From Orientallactaga sibirica (Eukaryota > Chordata > Mammalia > Rodentia > Dipodidae): a stretch of 64,000 bases of DNA. The position numbers and the translations under genes are program-made. The notes under the pieces are model-generated. The model did not search any database, was not told where the DNA came from, and was given only the letters and a program-made list of their open reading frames with translations. Shown here one piece after another: positions 13,057-22,405 of this stretch. The stretch lies in contig JAEOAD010000012.1 of the NCBI GenBank assembly GCA_036365145.1, forward strand, positions 42,786,501 through 42,850,500, in the 5' to 3' direction. The first letter of the stretch is position 1; every line of letters starts with the position of its first letter.

Positions 13057-13282
13057 AAAAATATATATTTTATTTATTTATTTACTTATTTTTTGAGAGA
13101 GAGAAAGAGGCAGAGAGAGACTGGGAAAGAATGGGCACACCAGGGCCTCCAGCCACTGCAAATGAACTCCAGAAGCATGTGACTCCTTGTGTATCTGGCT
13201 TACTTGGGTCCTGGAGAGTTGAACCTGGATCCTTTGGCTGGGCAGGCAAATGCCTTAACCACTAAGCCATCTCTCCAGCACA
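13057..13282 (-). mobile_element. B2-superfamily (DIP-like) SINE inside ancient L1
   Basis: On the minus strand the head GCTGGAGAGATGGCTTAGTGG lies at the right end, and the body and AAAT tail are at the left (TTTATTTATTTA at about 13070). The target duplication AATTTGATTAATTTTT (13041-13056) and AATTTGACTAATTTTT (13283-13298) differs at one base. It interrupts the old L1. Confidence 0.93.
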
Positions 13283-13298
13283 AATTTGACTAATTTTT

Positions 13299-13335
13299 GT
13301 GTTGACTGTGAATCCTGCTACTTTTAGTCTAGAAC

Positions 13336-13375
<40 letters not shown>

Positions 13376-14990
13376 TGTTTGTGGATTACTACATATATAA
13401 TCATTTCATTTATGAACAGGACTTCTTTATTTCCTCTGTAGATGCACTGATTTATTTTCCCTGCCCAGTTTCTGCAGCCACAAAGGTTGAGTAGAAATGA
13501 TGAACACAGAAACTCTGTCTTGGCTCTCATTCTGCAGGAAAAGGATTCAGCTGGTTACTATTGAGCATGGTGTTTATTCTTTGTGATTTCTATTATGTTG
13601 AGACAATTTACTTCTATTCCTAGTTTGTTGGCAGTGTTTTAACTGTTAAAGCATATAACCATTTGTCAATTTTGTTTTGCTACAAAAGGATCATGTATTT
13701 TCTCCCTCATACTATGTTTATAATGTATTTCATTAATCAGTTTTCTTATGCTGAACCATCCCTGAATTGCAGGCATAAGTCCTACTTGAGGATGAAATAT
13801 TTGTTATCTTTGTAAGATTCCACTAAATTCAATATTATAGTATTTTTGTATAATTTTAATATTAATGTTAATAATGGATACTAATCTGTTTTTTTTACTT
13901 GTTTTTTAATCTGGTGCCTTTGGCTTTGTGAAATGGTGACATTGAACTTATAGAATGAACTACAAAATATGGCATCCTTTGATTTTCTATTTGTGATTTA
14001 GTTTTTGAAGGTTTTATAGTTCTATGAACTTGTTCATTTCACCTAAATTATCCAACATATAGGTATTCAATATATGATAGTCTTTTAAAACCCTCAAAAT
14101 TTCTACAGAATCAGAAGTATTACTTTGTTTTTATATATTATTTCCAATTCAAGCATTCTAAATATTTTTTCATCTTTTCCTAGTCCATTTACCTAAACAT
14201 TTCTCAATTCAGTTGAGCTTTACAAGCAGCTAAATTTTGGATACATTTATTTTTCTCTATTTCATTTATCTGTTCTCCAGTCTTTGTTATTTTCTTTTTT
14301 GGGGGTTAGTTTACTCTTTCTTATTATGGCATATGTTGTAAAGTAGGTTTTAATTTTAGATATTGTTTTGTAATGTGATTATCTATGCATTTCTGTATTA
14401 ATACTGTTTTGATGCCAAATCCTGTAAGCTTAGGTTTATTTTCTTTGAATTTCCTTATCCTCTTATTATTTCATAATTCCTTTGTGAATTCAATTTTGAC
14501 ATCTCTTTTCATTTAAAACTATGTTGTTTAATCACCACATAAGTGAATTTTAATTTTACTTCTGATATTGAATTGCCTTTTTGTGGTCAGATAACATAGT
14601 TTTCTCATAGATATCTTTCAAAATAGATTAATACTTAATACGTGGTCCAATGTAAGATCTCCTCTGGAAAAAATGTCTCAGTGTACTGGAAAAGAAGACT
14701 GTATATGCTGCTGTAGAGGAGTGTCATGTGTGTCTGTTAAATCTAGTTATTTTATTGTGCTAAACCTTTACTTCTTGTCAGGTGTTTAGATCCATTGTTG
14801 AGAATGGGTTACTGAAATCTATACATATTATTGTTGAACATTCTATTTTGCCCTTTGATTTCGTTATTTTTTACTTCCGTCACTGAAGAATGGATATGCT
14901 TAAAGTTGTTATAATTGCTTGGTCCATGTAAATTTATTAATATATAATATCCATTGTCTTATAAGCTTTTGGATTTAAATCCTACCTAGC
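13299..14990 (-). mobile_element. Ancient L1 (L1M-type), ORF2 region, minus strand
   Basis: The plus strand carries the degraded complement of the L1 reverse-transcriptase region. Recognisable landmarks are CTTATGCTGAACCATCCCTGAATTGC followed by AAGTCCTACTTGAGGATGA (about 13750-13795), the block around 14690-14720, and CATTGTTGAGAATGGGTTACTGAAATCTATACATATTATTGTTGAACATTCTATTTTGCC (about 14790-14850). Stops and indels are everywhere, so no protein is made. A (TG)n tract and a SINE interrupt it. It is probably continuous with 12380-12715. Confidence 0.75.
13338..13374 (+). repeat. (TG)n microsatellite
   Basis: Uninterrupted TG dinucleotide repeat of about 18 units. Confidence 0.98.
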
Positions 14991-15334
14991 AAGCAAACAT
15001 AAAAGTATCATTTCAGAACTAGATTACATGTTGCTAATGCTACTGAGCTAAAGCAATACTTAATACCAATGGTAAGACCCTGGATAAAGTTGAATATGGT
15101 TTGTGGTTAAGGACCATGAGAGTTCTTTAACCTCCAATGCTTTACCAGTGAAGTGCAAACTAGGACTAGTGGAAGATTAGATGCATAGGTCTAATTTCAC
15201 ATAGATGTGGTTTGAAATGCTAGGAGAACCTAAACCCAAACTTCAAGTGTAGTATAATTTCAGAAACTAGTGATTGGAAATTACCATAGTCCTCAGGCTG
15301 AAGAGCAGAATTCAAGAATTCAAGAGCAGAACCT

Positions 15335-15537
15335 AGGGCTGGGGAGATGGCTTAGTGGTTAAGGTGCTTGCCTGTGAAGTATAAGGACCCAGGTTCAGGT
15401 CCCCAAGACCCATGTAAGCCAGAGATGCACAGGGGCTGCATGTGTCTAGAGTTTGTTTGCAATAGCTGAAGTTCCTGGTGCACCCATTCTATCTGCCTTT
15501 TCTCTCTCTCTCTCTTTCTCTTTCTCTCTCTTTCAAA

Positions 15538-15588
<51 letters not shown>

Positions 15589-15590
15589 AT
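15335..15590 (+). mobile_element. B2-superfamily (DIP-like) SINE with long (AAAT)n tail
   Basis: Full head and body, a CT-rich tract, then an AAAT array of about 14 units (15534-15590). The direct repeat AGCAGAAC at 15325-15332 and 15591-15598 is the target duplication. The AAAT array has grown into a microsatellite. Confidence 0.93.
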
Positions 15591-15599
15591 AGCAGAACT

Positions 15600-15812
15600 G
15601 GGCTGGGGAAATGGCTTAGCAGTTAAGGCATTTGCCTGCAAAGCCTCAGGACCCCTGTTGGATTCCCCAGGACCCATGTAAGCCAGATGCACAAGGGGGC
15701 ACATGCATCTGGAGTTTGTTTGCAGTGGCTGGAGGCCCTGGCATGCCCATTCTCTCTTTCTCTCTATTTTCTTCTTTCTCTCTCAAATAAATAAATAAAT
15801 ACAGTATTTTAA
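15600..15812 (+). mobile_element. Second B2-superfamily SINE in tandem
   Basis: A separate copy with its own head (GGGCTGGGGAAATGGCTTAGCAGTTAAGG), body and AAATAAAT tail. It starts just after the target duplication of the preceding copy, in the same orientation. A related word (GAGAAGAACCC) follows it near 15826, so both insertions probably used the same site. Confidence 0.92.
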
Positions 15813-15829
15813 AAATGAAATAAAAGAGA

Positions 15830-16521
15830 AGAACCCAGATCTCTGGTATTTAGTGGCAGCTAGGACAGCCTGAAGATGCACAACCTCTACTGAACAAGCA
15901 CATTCAAACAGGTCCAGGAAACATATGGTGCTTTCTCCTTTCTTCCTGCAATTCAGTCTTGCCTGGGAATGTATTCAGAAATCTGATTTAATAGGAAACA
16001 CAACCTTCTTTACTTGTGAGAGTCTGAAGTTCTGAAACCATAGTAATCCTGTTTTTATTGAGTTTCTGAACAGGCCAGAAGTACTGGAGGTAGTCAGATG
16101 AACACACTGGGTTCTAGACAGAGTCATCTCTTTTTTACCCCATTATGTAGCAATGCCTAATTTCTCTTTGATAATATAATTACTCATGGTATTAATAACT
16201 TCAGCTTTCCTTTTCATTTTAGTTTTTTGACCAGGAGGCAACAGAAGTCTAAAATGTCAGTGATAATTTACAATTCAGTGACATTCTACTGAGAGCTTTC
16301 TTCTTCTGAGAATTAAGAGCTAGAAACCAGCGGGGCTCAAAGTTACAGATGAGAACCCAGATGCCTTCAAATATTTTACCAGCTACAGTGTGTGAAGAGC
16401 CATTCCAATGTCAAATCCTTTCAGAAATTGAACCATGTCTTTATGGATGACTCCAAGCACATATTGTACCCAAAAGGCAAAGATCAGTTTTGCAGATTAT
16501 TTTCTCCTCGAAGACATTTTA
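15830..16521. other. Unique intergenic DNA
   Basis: No gene or repeat is recognised between the SINEs. Confidence 0.45.
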
Positions 16522-16565
16522 TCATTTTATTTATTTATTTATTTGATACAGAGGTACAGAGGGGG

Positions 16566-16614
<49 letters not shown>

Positions 16615-16761
16615 GGCATGCCAAGGCTTCTAGCCACTGCAAAAGAACTCCAGATGCATGCGCCACAATGTGCATCTGGCTAACATGGGACCTGGAGAAT
16701 TAAACCTGGGTCTTTAGGCTTCTCAGGACAGTGCATTAACTGCTAAGACATCTCTCCAGCC
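16522..16761 (-). mobile_element. B2-superfamily (DIP-like) SINE
   Basis: The minus-strand head GGCTGGAGAGATGTCTTAGCAGTTAATG ends at about 16761. The body complement GCCACAATGTGCATCTGGC, a (GA)n run at 16572-16611 and a (TTTA)n tail complete it. Imperfect flanking duplication: TCGAAGACATTTT on the left, TTCAAAGACACTTT on the right. Confidence 0.92.
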
Positions 16762-17376
16762 TTCAAAGACACTTTAACTGAATTTTCAGAAGTGTGTTTC
16801 ATGACTTTTCTCAGGTCAGCTCTTTGTGGGAAATGAAGTAGTTATTATGATCAATAAATTCCATTGTGTAAACTTATTACTAGACTTTCTATGTCTAAGC
16901 ACAATTCGTGTAGTGTTCTGTGATGGGAAATGTGACCTTCCATGGGTCCAAGAGTGGTGATGTTGTCATAAATGTGGAAGGTAGAAAAGGTAAGACCATA
17001 CCCAGAATGAGTGTCATTTCCACAAGGACATGTCACTGCTTTTCCCAGTGAAACTAAATGGAGGAGTTAGCAAGCCCAGGAACCCTGGGAAATAATGCCT
17101 GTGGGAGGTGGGTGTATGACAAGCTACACTTTATGGTGCTCAAATGTAAGCAAGGTTTGGCAGATGTGTATGCTGTTGCACCAACATAGTATATATATTT
17201 TTTTCAGTGCTATTTTGTATGAGAACAATTTAATATTCCCCACAGTGACAGGAGAATGAGACTGCCTGATATTTATTGATTGTCTAATTATTAAGTGCTT
17301 ACTAAACAGAGAATATTGTTTAGTGAGCAAATGACCAAATATAAACATTAATATTTTTGACCATTTTCTATTTTAG

Positions 17377-17378
<2 letters not shown>
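16762..17378. other. Unique intergenic DNA
   Basis: No supportable gene or repeat. Confidence 0.45.

Positions 17379-17409
<31 letters not shown>
17379..17409 (+). repeat. Poly-A tract (31 A)
   Basis: Uninterrupted A run. The DNA immediately 5' of it does not show a recognised retroposon, so I only annotate the run. Confidence 0.95.
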
Positions 17410-17412
<3 letters not shown>

Positions 17413-17742
17413 TCATGTTTCGCTGCTCAAACTCTGTCTATCCAGGGATTTCCCCTCACTATGGTTTTTCTAGATTACCTCTGAATTAGAGCGTAAGTCA
17501 GCAGTATGCCACTTCAACTTACATTACATGTGGGGTGCATGGTAGTAGGAATGAAAGAGAAGCTCATGTCACAGGGCTCTAAGCCACTTAGGCCAATTAT
17601 TGGACCCAGTAGACTAGCGCAGAACTTATCCATATGTAACATTTTGATTTTGTAGGATTGTGGCTACATATCAGGCTAAAGGATCAATAAATCAGGCCAT
17701 CCCCAGTTCAAATGCTTAGTGTTTATAAGAGTCCAATTTTAG
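17410..17742. other. Unique intergenic DNA
   Basis: No gene or repeat is recognised. Confidence 0.4.
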
Positions 17743-17759
17743 TCTAGGACCTTTTTTTT

Positions 17760-17848
17760 TTTTTTTAAAGAAAATCTGCCAGGTGTAGTTGTGCACTCTT
17801 TCTTTCTCTTTCTTTCTTTCCTTCCTTCTTTCTTTCTTTTTTCTTTCT

Positions 17849-17930
<82 letters not shown>

Positions 17931-18107
17931 GAGAGAGATACAGAAATTGAATGGGAGAGCCAGGGCCTCCAGCCACTGCAAAGAACTCCAGATGCGTGCT
18001 CCCCCTTGTACATCTGGCTTACGTAGATCCTGGAGAATTGAGCCTTGAACCGGGGTCCTTAGGCTTCACAGGCAAGCACTTAACTGCTAAGCCATCTCTG
18101 CAGCCCT
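17760..18107 (-). mobile_element. B2-superfamily (DIP-like) SINE with expanded CT/TTTC tract
   Basis: The minus-strand head GGGCTGCAGAGATGGCTTAGCAG ends at 18107. The body runs down to 17930. The tail region has expanded into TTTC, TTCC and CT arrays (about 17797-17930). Long direct repeats TCTAGGACCTTTTTTT flank it at 17743-17758 and 18108-18123, so the insertion is young. Confidence 0.93.
17797..17930 (+). repeat. Compound (TTTC)n/(CT)n microsatellite
   Basis: Pyrimidine-only repeat inside the SINE tail. It generates several low-complexity open frames (poly Lys-Glu or Phe-Leu-Ser) that are not genes. Confidence 0.95.
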
Positions 18108-18140
18108 TCTAGGACCTTTTTTTAAAAAAATAGAACAAGA

Positions 18141-18413
18141 GGGCTGCAGAGATGGCTTAGGGGTTAAGGCGCCTGCCGCGCTGGTTCCAATCTCCAGAGG
18201 TTCCAATCTCCACGTCCCACGTTTAGCCAGATGCAAAGTGACTTCGCAATCCTTGACCACAATGCATCTGGATTTCGTTCACAGCAGCTGAGACACTCTG
18301 GCGTGCCCATCTTTGTCTTCCTCTCCCTCTCCCTCTCCCTCTCCCTCTCCCTCTCCCTCTCCCTCCCTCTCCCTCTCCCTCTCCCTCTCCCTCTCCCTCT
18401 CCCTCTCCCTCCC

Positions 18414-18455
<42 letters not shown>

Positions 18456-18480
18456 TTTCCAAAAATATAAAAATAAATAT
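18141..18480 (+). mobile_element. Variant-subfamily B2-type SINE with (CCCTCT)n and (GT)n
   Basis: The head is GGGCTGCAGAGATGGCTTAGGGGTTAAGG. The middle differs from the common family: GGTTCCAATCTCCA, GCCAGATGCAAAGTGAC, then CAGCAGCTGAGACACTCTGGCGTGCCCATC. The tail holds (CCCTCT)n at about 18319-18412 and (GT)n at 18417-18454. The 12-bp direct repeat AATAGAACAAGA at 18129-18140 and 18481-18492 is perfect. The same variant occurs at 22723-22958. Confidence 0.93.
18317..18454 (+). repeat. (CCCTCT)n followed by (GT)n microsatellite
   Basis: Two adjacent simple repeats in the SINE tail. Open frames across them are low-complexity artefacts. Confidence 0.97.
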
Positions 18481-18492
18481 AATAGAACAAGA

Positions 18493-19026
18493 TACAGACA
18501 GATGAGGTGATAATTTTACTGTAAAATAGTAGTGATCAGCTGAACTGGAAATGGAATGGCTCTCTATTGTTCTGAACCCTATTTCAAACAGTGGATCAGA
18601 GTAGTGTGCTGACTGTGGGAAATACTTTCTCCACTATTCAGACTGGCTGACAAGCATGGCGCTATGTATGTTCTTAGTGTTGTATAAAAATCAGTACTGC
18701 AAGAAGTCAATTTCAATGCTCAGACCTCTGGTTCTTTAGAAAGCTACCAATGTGGCAAGCTTCTGTATTTTGGGGATCAGTCTTCTGTAAGCTGGCTAGT
18801 ATATATTTCAGCATTTGCACTGTTTCTTGTTCACAAGGTATAGTCCATGTGCATGGTCAGTGTCATGGACTCCAGTGACATTCAGTAGAACCAAATTTAT
18901 CCATTTCCTGAAGACTGAAATATGACATAGATAAGAATTTACTTATCCCTGAAGTTAGATGTGTTGGTCTCTCCCTACCAAGTGAAAGTAAACTGCTCTT
19001 ATCAGTTTCCTAATGACTGTGGGTTA
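18493..19026. other. Unique intergenic DNA 5' of the ERV
   Basis: No gene is recognised. This is the host flank of the proviral insertion. Confidence 0.45.
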
Positions 19027-19032
19027 CTGTAG

Positions 19033-19365
19033 TGTGGGGAACCAGTGTGGCGGCCATTCCAAGATGGCGCCTTGGCTGACTGCCAAGTCTTATGACTAGG
19101 CGCCATTTCCTGCTTCTGCCCTTGTATAGTCACGTTCACACTGCAGATGTGCGCATGTACCTTGTTACGTAAGATCAGTCCACCAGCAGGTGGTTGTTTG
19201 TGCCCTATAGCTAACGCCTACATGGCTACTGCTGATTGGATCAGGCGAGGCTATATCTAGGGTGGAGGGCTGGGAGTCGGGGGCTTCCTGTTGTAAAGGT
19301 TCCTGAATAAACTGCTTCAAGAAGAGTTCCTGTGGTCGTTGCCTTATTCTGCTGGTCAGACTGTA
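19033..19365 (+). repeat. 5' LTR
   Basis: Starts TGTGGGGAACC. An inverted CCAAT (ATTGG, 19235-19239), a TATA-like CTATATCTAG (19251-19260) and AATAAA (19306-19311) sit in the usual U3 to R order. It matches the 3' LTR base for base up to CAGACTG, except for one A missing at about 19297. After CAGACTG it departs from the 3' LTR, so its true end is damaged. Confidence 0.93.
19227..19311 (+). promoter_or_regulatory. LTR promoter and poly(A) signal
   Basis: An ATTGG box, a TATA-like CTATATCTAG 11 bases after it, and AATAAA about 50 bases further on. The arrangement suits a retroviral Pol II promoter and R-region polyadenylation; activity is not shown by sequence. Confidence 0.6.
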
Positions 19366-19376
19366 CGATCGGGGAC
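19366..19376 (+). other. Possible remnant of the tRNA primer-binding site
   Basis: CGATCGGGGAC resembles the 3' part of retroviral primer-binding sites (ending in GGGAC), but no TGG start directly follows an intact CA LTR end. The expected last bases of the LTR and the start of the site appear deleted. This is inference from comparison with the 3' LTR. Confidence 0.35.
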
Positions 19377-19483
19377 TCAGAACTTGAAGCGGTCAGGGCA
19401 GCTAGCTGGTAAGTTCCAGGTAAGTGGACAAAAAGGGTAAAGGCAAGTTCTCCGGTAGAGAGACGATAAGGTCCCATAGCAAA

Positions 19484-20335
19484 ATGGGCAATACATCTTC
19501 CAGTAAGACTGTGGCGTCTGCATTAAAAGATCTTTTGAAAGCGGAAGGATTAGGGTTAAAAGCGCCACAATAAGGTTTCCTTAGAGGAAAATGCAGTGAG
19601 AAGATTTCTTAAGAGAGAATGATAGCCGGCCAATTAATGTATATTTTGTTCGTGTGTTTTATTAGTGATAAAAGTTGGTTAACCTCATGTGGTGTATTTG
19701 TGTTGTAGTGTGTCTAGTCATATTACAAGGGCAAGCGAGAATGAGCCTCTCCCCTTGGGGACCCTACCCATATGGGCCCTAAGTCGTTCTTGTTTAAAGA
19801 GATTCAGAAGCAGTTAAAAGAAGGGAAAAAAAATTTAGAGGAAGTGAGAGAAGAAGGAGTAAAATATCTAAAAAGAAAAAGTAAAAATTCAGACTCAAAA
19901 CAAAACAATGAGGAGGAGCCGGAGCTTTCAGGAAAAAAAAAAGAAAAAAAAAAAAAAAAAAAGGTTTAGCCAATTGCATTTAACCCCTAATGTCCCATGC
20001 CCTCCGGCGTATAATCCTACTGAAGGTGTTCTTTGGAGCTGTCAGGCTGTTTGTGCTTGCAGTTCACGCCCACAATTTGAACAGTGGAAGGAAGGAGTCA
20101 GTGGTGACTTACGGGGTACACGTAGCCTTCACCCTTTCATTGTTAGACAGTATGACTACCCAGAATCTTAACCTGATGATGGGCTAATCTAGCAAGGGCA
20201 TGCTTGTCTGGGGGACAATATCTGATGTGGAAAGTAGCCAACCAAGAGGGCTGACACTGCCTGGCAATGCAGCTGCCGATAATCCTCAATCTAGATATGT
20301 TAACAGGTGACTCCAGTATGGACTGGATGTCAAGC
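19484..20335 (+). pseudogene. gag: gag remnant: matrix start to capsid N-terminal part
   Basis: ATG at 19484 opens a 29-codon frame with a Gly at position 2 (myristoylation-type, MGN start) and a Leu/Lys-rich helix typical of betaretroviral matrix, then a stop at 19571. Matrix-like text continues out of frame. A Lys/Glu-rich stretch (19772-19969) contains a long A run, and a CPPAYNPT segment near 20001-20025 is late-domain-like. At about 20167-20235 a capsid N-terminal signature reads in one frame apart from two adjacent stops (W-A-N-L-A-R-A-C-L-S-G-G), followed by a DMLTG motif near 20294. Several stops and frame changes make it non-coding. Confidence 0.75.
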
Positions 20336-20340
20336 CACAA

Positions 20341-20640
20341 CACAATCAGTGTTTCTTGACAAAGGGCATTCCCTCACCTTTTCTCCAAACTTTCTTACTT
20401 ATAAGAATGAGTCCTTTGGTAGATATAATTTCACTAAACAAAATCCCACCCAAGTGATCACTCCAGATCCTTTTGATATTTGGTTGGTATGCAACCCTAT
20501 GGGTGCATGCACAGATATATCTTCAATGTCTATGTTATCTGGAGGGTTGTGGAAAAACTGCTCTTACCAACAGAACTTTTCTGCCACGTTTGAAGAGAAT
20601 GTGAAGGTAAATTGTAGTAAGACCATCCAGCAGGGTATCA
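20341..20640 (+). pseudogene. env: env surface-like segment lying between two capsid pieces
   Basis: An open stretch with five potential N-glycosylation sites (NES, NFT, NCS, NFS, NCS) and several cysteines has the character of a retroviral surface glycoprotein, not of capsid. The capsid frame breaks off just before it and resumes just after it, so it looks inserted or template-switched into gag. Assignment to env rests on glycosylation density and Cys content; an unusual Gag spacer is the alternative. Confidence 0.5.
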
Positions 20641-20840
20641 ACAGTTTAGTGTAGCAGCCACTAAAGCATGGAGAACTCTTTCGGGTACTGGGGATTTACA
20701 AGGACAACTGTCTAAGGTTCTTCAGGGCAATAATGAACCCTATGCAGATTTTGTTGATAGACTTATTCAAACTGCAGGGCGTATTTTTTGGAGATGACCT
20801 CTCTACAGAGGGCTGTGAAGCTGTCAGTTTTGGAGCATTG
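20641..20840 (+). pseudogene. gag: gag remnant: capsid C-terminal part with major homology region
   Basis: A frame through 20655-20805 gives a KAWR-type helix start, a GDLQGQLSKV block, and the major homology region QGNNEPYADFVDRL. These are hallmark orthoretroviral capsid features in the correct order. A frameshift after the RIF block ends it. No nucleocapsid zinc knuckle follows. Confidence 0.85.
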
Positions 20841-21217
20841 TAAAAACGTGGCCTTTTCCTTTACCGCTTTCAAATTCTAGTCTCCTCCCTGCTCTTTTTA
20901 CTACTAACTCCACACTAGGGTTACCTGGTGCCTTTTTCCACTGAATTAGCCTTTTTGATAATGGCTTCTATTTCCTAGCAGGTTCCTTTTGACCATCGAC
21001 TTTAGATCCACACCTATATGTGTAAGACCTCCTTTTATGTTTCTAGTGGGCAATCAAACTGTTATTAATAACACTCTTGCTTGTCAAGCGAGTTCTTGTT
21101 TTCTTTCAGAATGCTGGAATGCCACTCAATTTCCATTGGGCATGCTGACCTGCCTGTTCCTGTGGTCATTCAAGAGTAAGAACTGTCGGTGTTGCTACGG
21201 CCTAAAGAGACTTTAGA
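20841..21217 (+). pseudogene. env: env surface subunit, C-terminal part
   Basis: After a stop-rich stretch, the frame at 20989-21216 contains CVRPPFMFLVGN followed by a Cys-rich, N-glycosylated stretch. This resembles the C-terminal half of betaretroviral surface subunits just upstream of the cleavage site. A basic cleavage-site motif is not clear because the frame shifts around 21180. Confidence 0.75.
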
Positions 21218-21690
21218 ATTACTGCAGCTATCGTGGCTGCTCTTGCAGCTTCTGCTGCCACTGTAGCTGCTGTAGCTCTAAAAGGCCATCCCAGCCCAAG
21301 CAATAAACAGCTTATCTGAGAGGACTGCTTTGGCCCTGATACCCAGACAGAAATCAACCAACAGTTGCATGCAGACATTCTGCTAGTAAACCAACGAGTT
21401 GATCTCTTACAAGAACAGATGGACATTGTTGTATCTCAATGGGACTTGGGACCACAAATTTGATAATCTTACTAGGGCGTTAAGGGGTCAAATAATTGCT
21501 ATTAATAGTACCTGTATAGAGGTTGCTTCTGTAATGTAAATTGTCTCTTTCTTTCAATCTGTGATTAATTGGGGAAAAAATTGGTTTGGTTTTCTTGCTT
21601 TAGGCGACTTGCTATGTGTTGTATCAGCCTGTTGTATCTGGTGCCTGTGCAAGACACGCCAACGCCAAATTCAAGGACGCTTATTGCCAT
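21218..21690 (+). pseudogene. env: env transmembrane subunit remnant
   Basis: At 21218-21284 an Ala/Val/Ile-rich run reads as a fusion peptide. It is followed by a heptad-like helical region (about 21340-21435) and, after frame changes, an N-linked NST site with a Cys. A Trp/Phe/Leu-rich membrane anchor with a Cys-rich short tail lies at about 21580-21660. Frames are interrupted near 21300 and 21455 and after 21535. The order of parts is that of a class I fusion protein; it cannot be expressed as one chain. Confidence 0.75.
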
Positions 21691-22042
21691 CAACATGAGT
21701 TCTTCTCCTCAAGTGTGGATTAATTTGCTGGACCCTTAATGGATCCATGCAGCTCCTCTCCTTGGGAACCACACGAGGTGTCAGACCTGTGCGTCTCAGT
21801 TGTCACCGAGAATGGGTACCAAGCTGGGTGCGAGGCAAGCACTGCAAAGGAAAGTCATTTCAGACTGCTTCTGACTTCCTTGAGGAACATGTCTGATTAG
21901 CATGGAGGTTGGCATCCTTAATTTTGCCTCCCCTCTACAAAAGATGTCAAAACTTTAGAGGAATCAGACCACTGTTCCCCCCAGTTGGTTAATGCCCTCT
22001 GTCAATTTAGACACTGCATTTGGGAGCTAATTGCTGTTTATA
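21691..22042 (+). other. ERV 3' non-coding region
   Basis: Between the end of the env-like frame and the polypurine tract; no open frame of note. Confidence 0.6.
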
Positions 22043-22057
22043 AACAAAAGGGGGAAC
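22043..22057 (+). promoter_or_regulatory. Polypurine tract
   Basis: AAACAAAAGGGGGAAC lies directly before the 3' LTR TGTGGGG start, the position and composition of the plus-strand primer of reverse transcription. Confidence 0.9.
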
Positions 22058-22399
22058 TGTGGGGAACCAGTGTGGCGGCCATTCCAAGATGGCGCCTTGG
22101 CTGACTGCCAAGTCTTATGACTAGGCGCCATTTCCTGCTTCTGCCCTTGTATAGTCACGTTCACACTGCAGATGTGCGCATGTACCTTGTTACGTAAGAT
22201 CAGTCCACCAGCAGGTGGTTGTTTGTGCCCTATAGCTAACGCCTACATGGCTACTGCTGATTGGATCAGGCGAGGCTATATCTAGGGTGGAGGGCTGGGA
22301 GTCGGGGGCTTCCTGTTGTAAAAGGTTCCTGAATAAACTGCTTCAAGAAGAGTTCCTGTGGTCGTTGCCTTATTCTGCTGGTCAGACTGGGCGACGACA
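22058..22399 (+). repeat. 3' LTR
   Basis: 342 bp from TGTGGGG to GACGACA, followed by the CTGTAG target duplication. AATAAA is at 22332-22337. It differs from the 5' LTR by one A and by the final bases only. Confidence 0.95.
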
Positions 22400-22405
22400 C
22401 TGTAG

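Larger units (their letters stand above)
19033..22399 (+). mobile_element. Compact betaretrovirus-like (class II) endogenous retrovirus
   Basis: Two matching LTRs bracket about 2.7 kb. The 6-bp duplication CTGTAG lies at 19027-19032 and 22400-22405, a size typical of class II/ERVK-type integration. Recognisable order: LTR, short leader, Gag matrix start, Lys/Glu-rich Gag segment, capsid N-terminal part, env surface-like segment, capsid C-terminal part with major homology region, env surface C-terminus, transmembrane subunit, polypurine tract, LTR. No protease, reverse transcriptase or integrase motif is visible and all frames are broken. Any movement would have needed proteins supplied by another element. 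A paralogous family elsewhere in the genome is expected but cannot be seen here. Confidence 0.88.

Noticed and set aside
17716..18510. Open frames of about 60-108 codons on both strands rich in Lys-Glu, Arg-Glu, Thr-His or Phe-Leu-Ser
   Set aside because: They are translations of CT, TTTC, CCCTCT and GT microsatellites in SINE tails; every frame of such repeats stays open.
20307..20654. 115-codon open frame as a possible host secreted glycoprotein
   Set aside because: It lies inside the ERV between capsid pieces and begins in capsid sequence; best seen as a viral env-like remnant.
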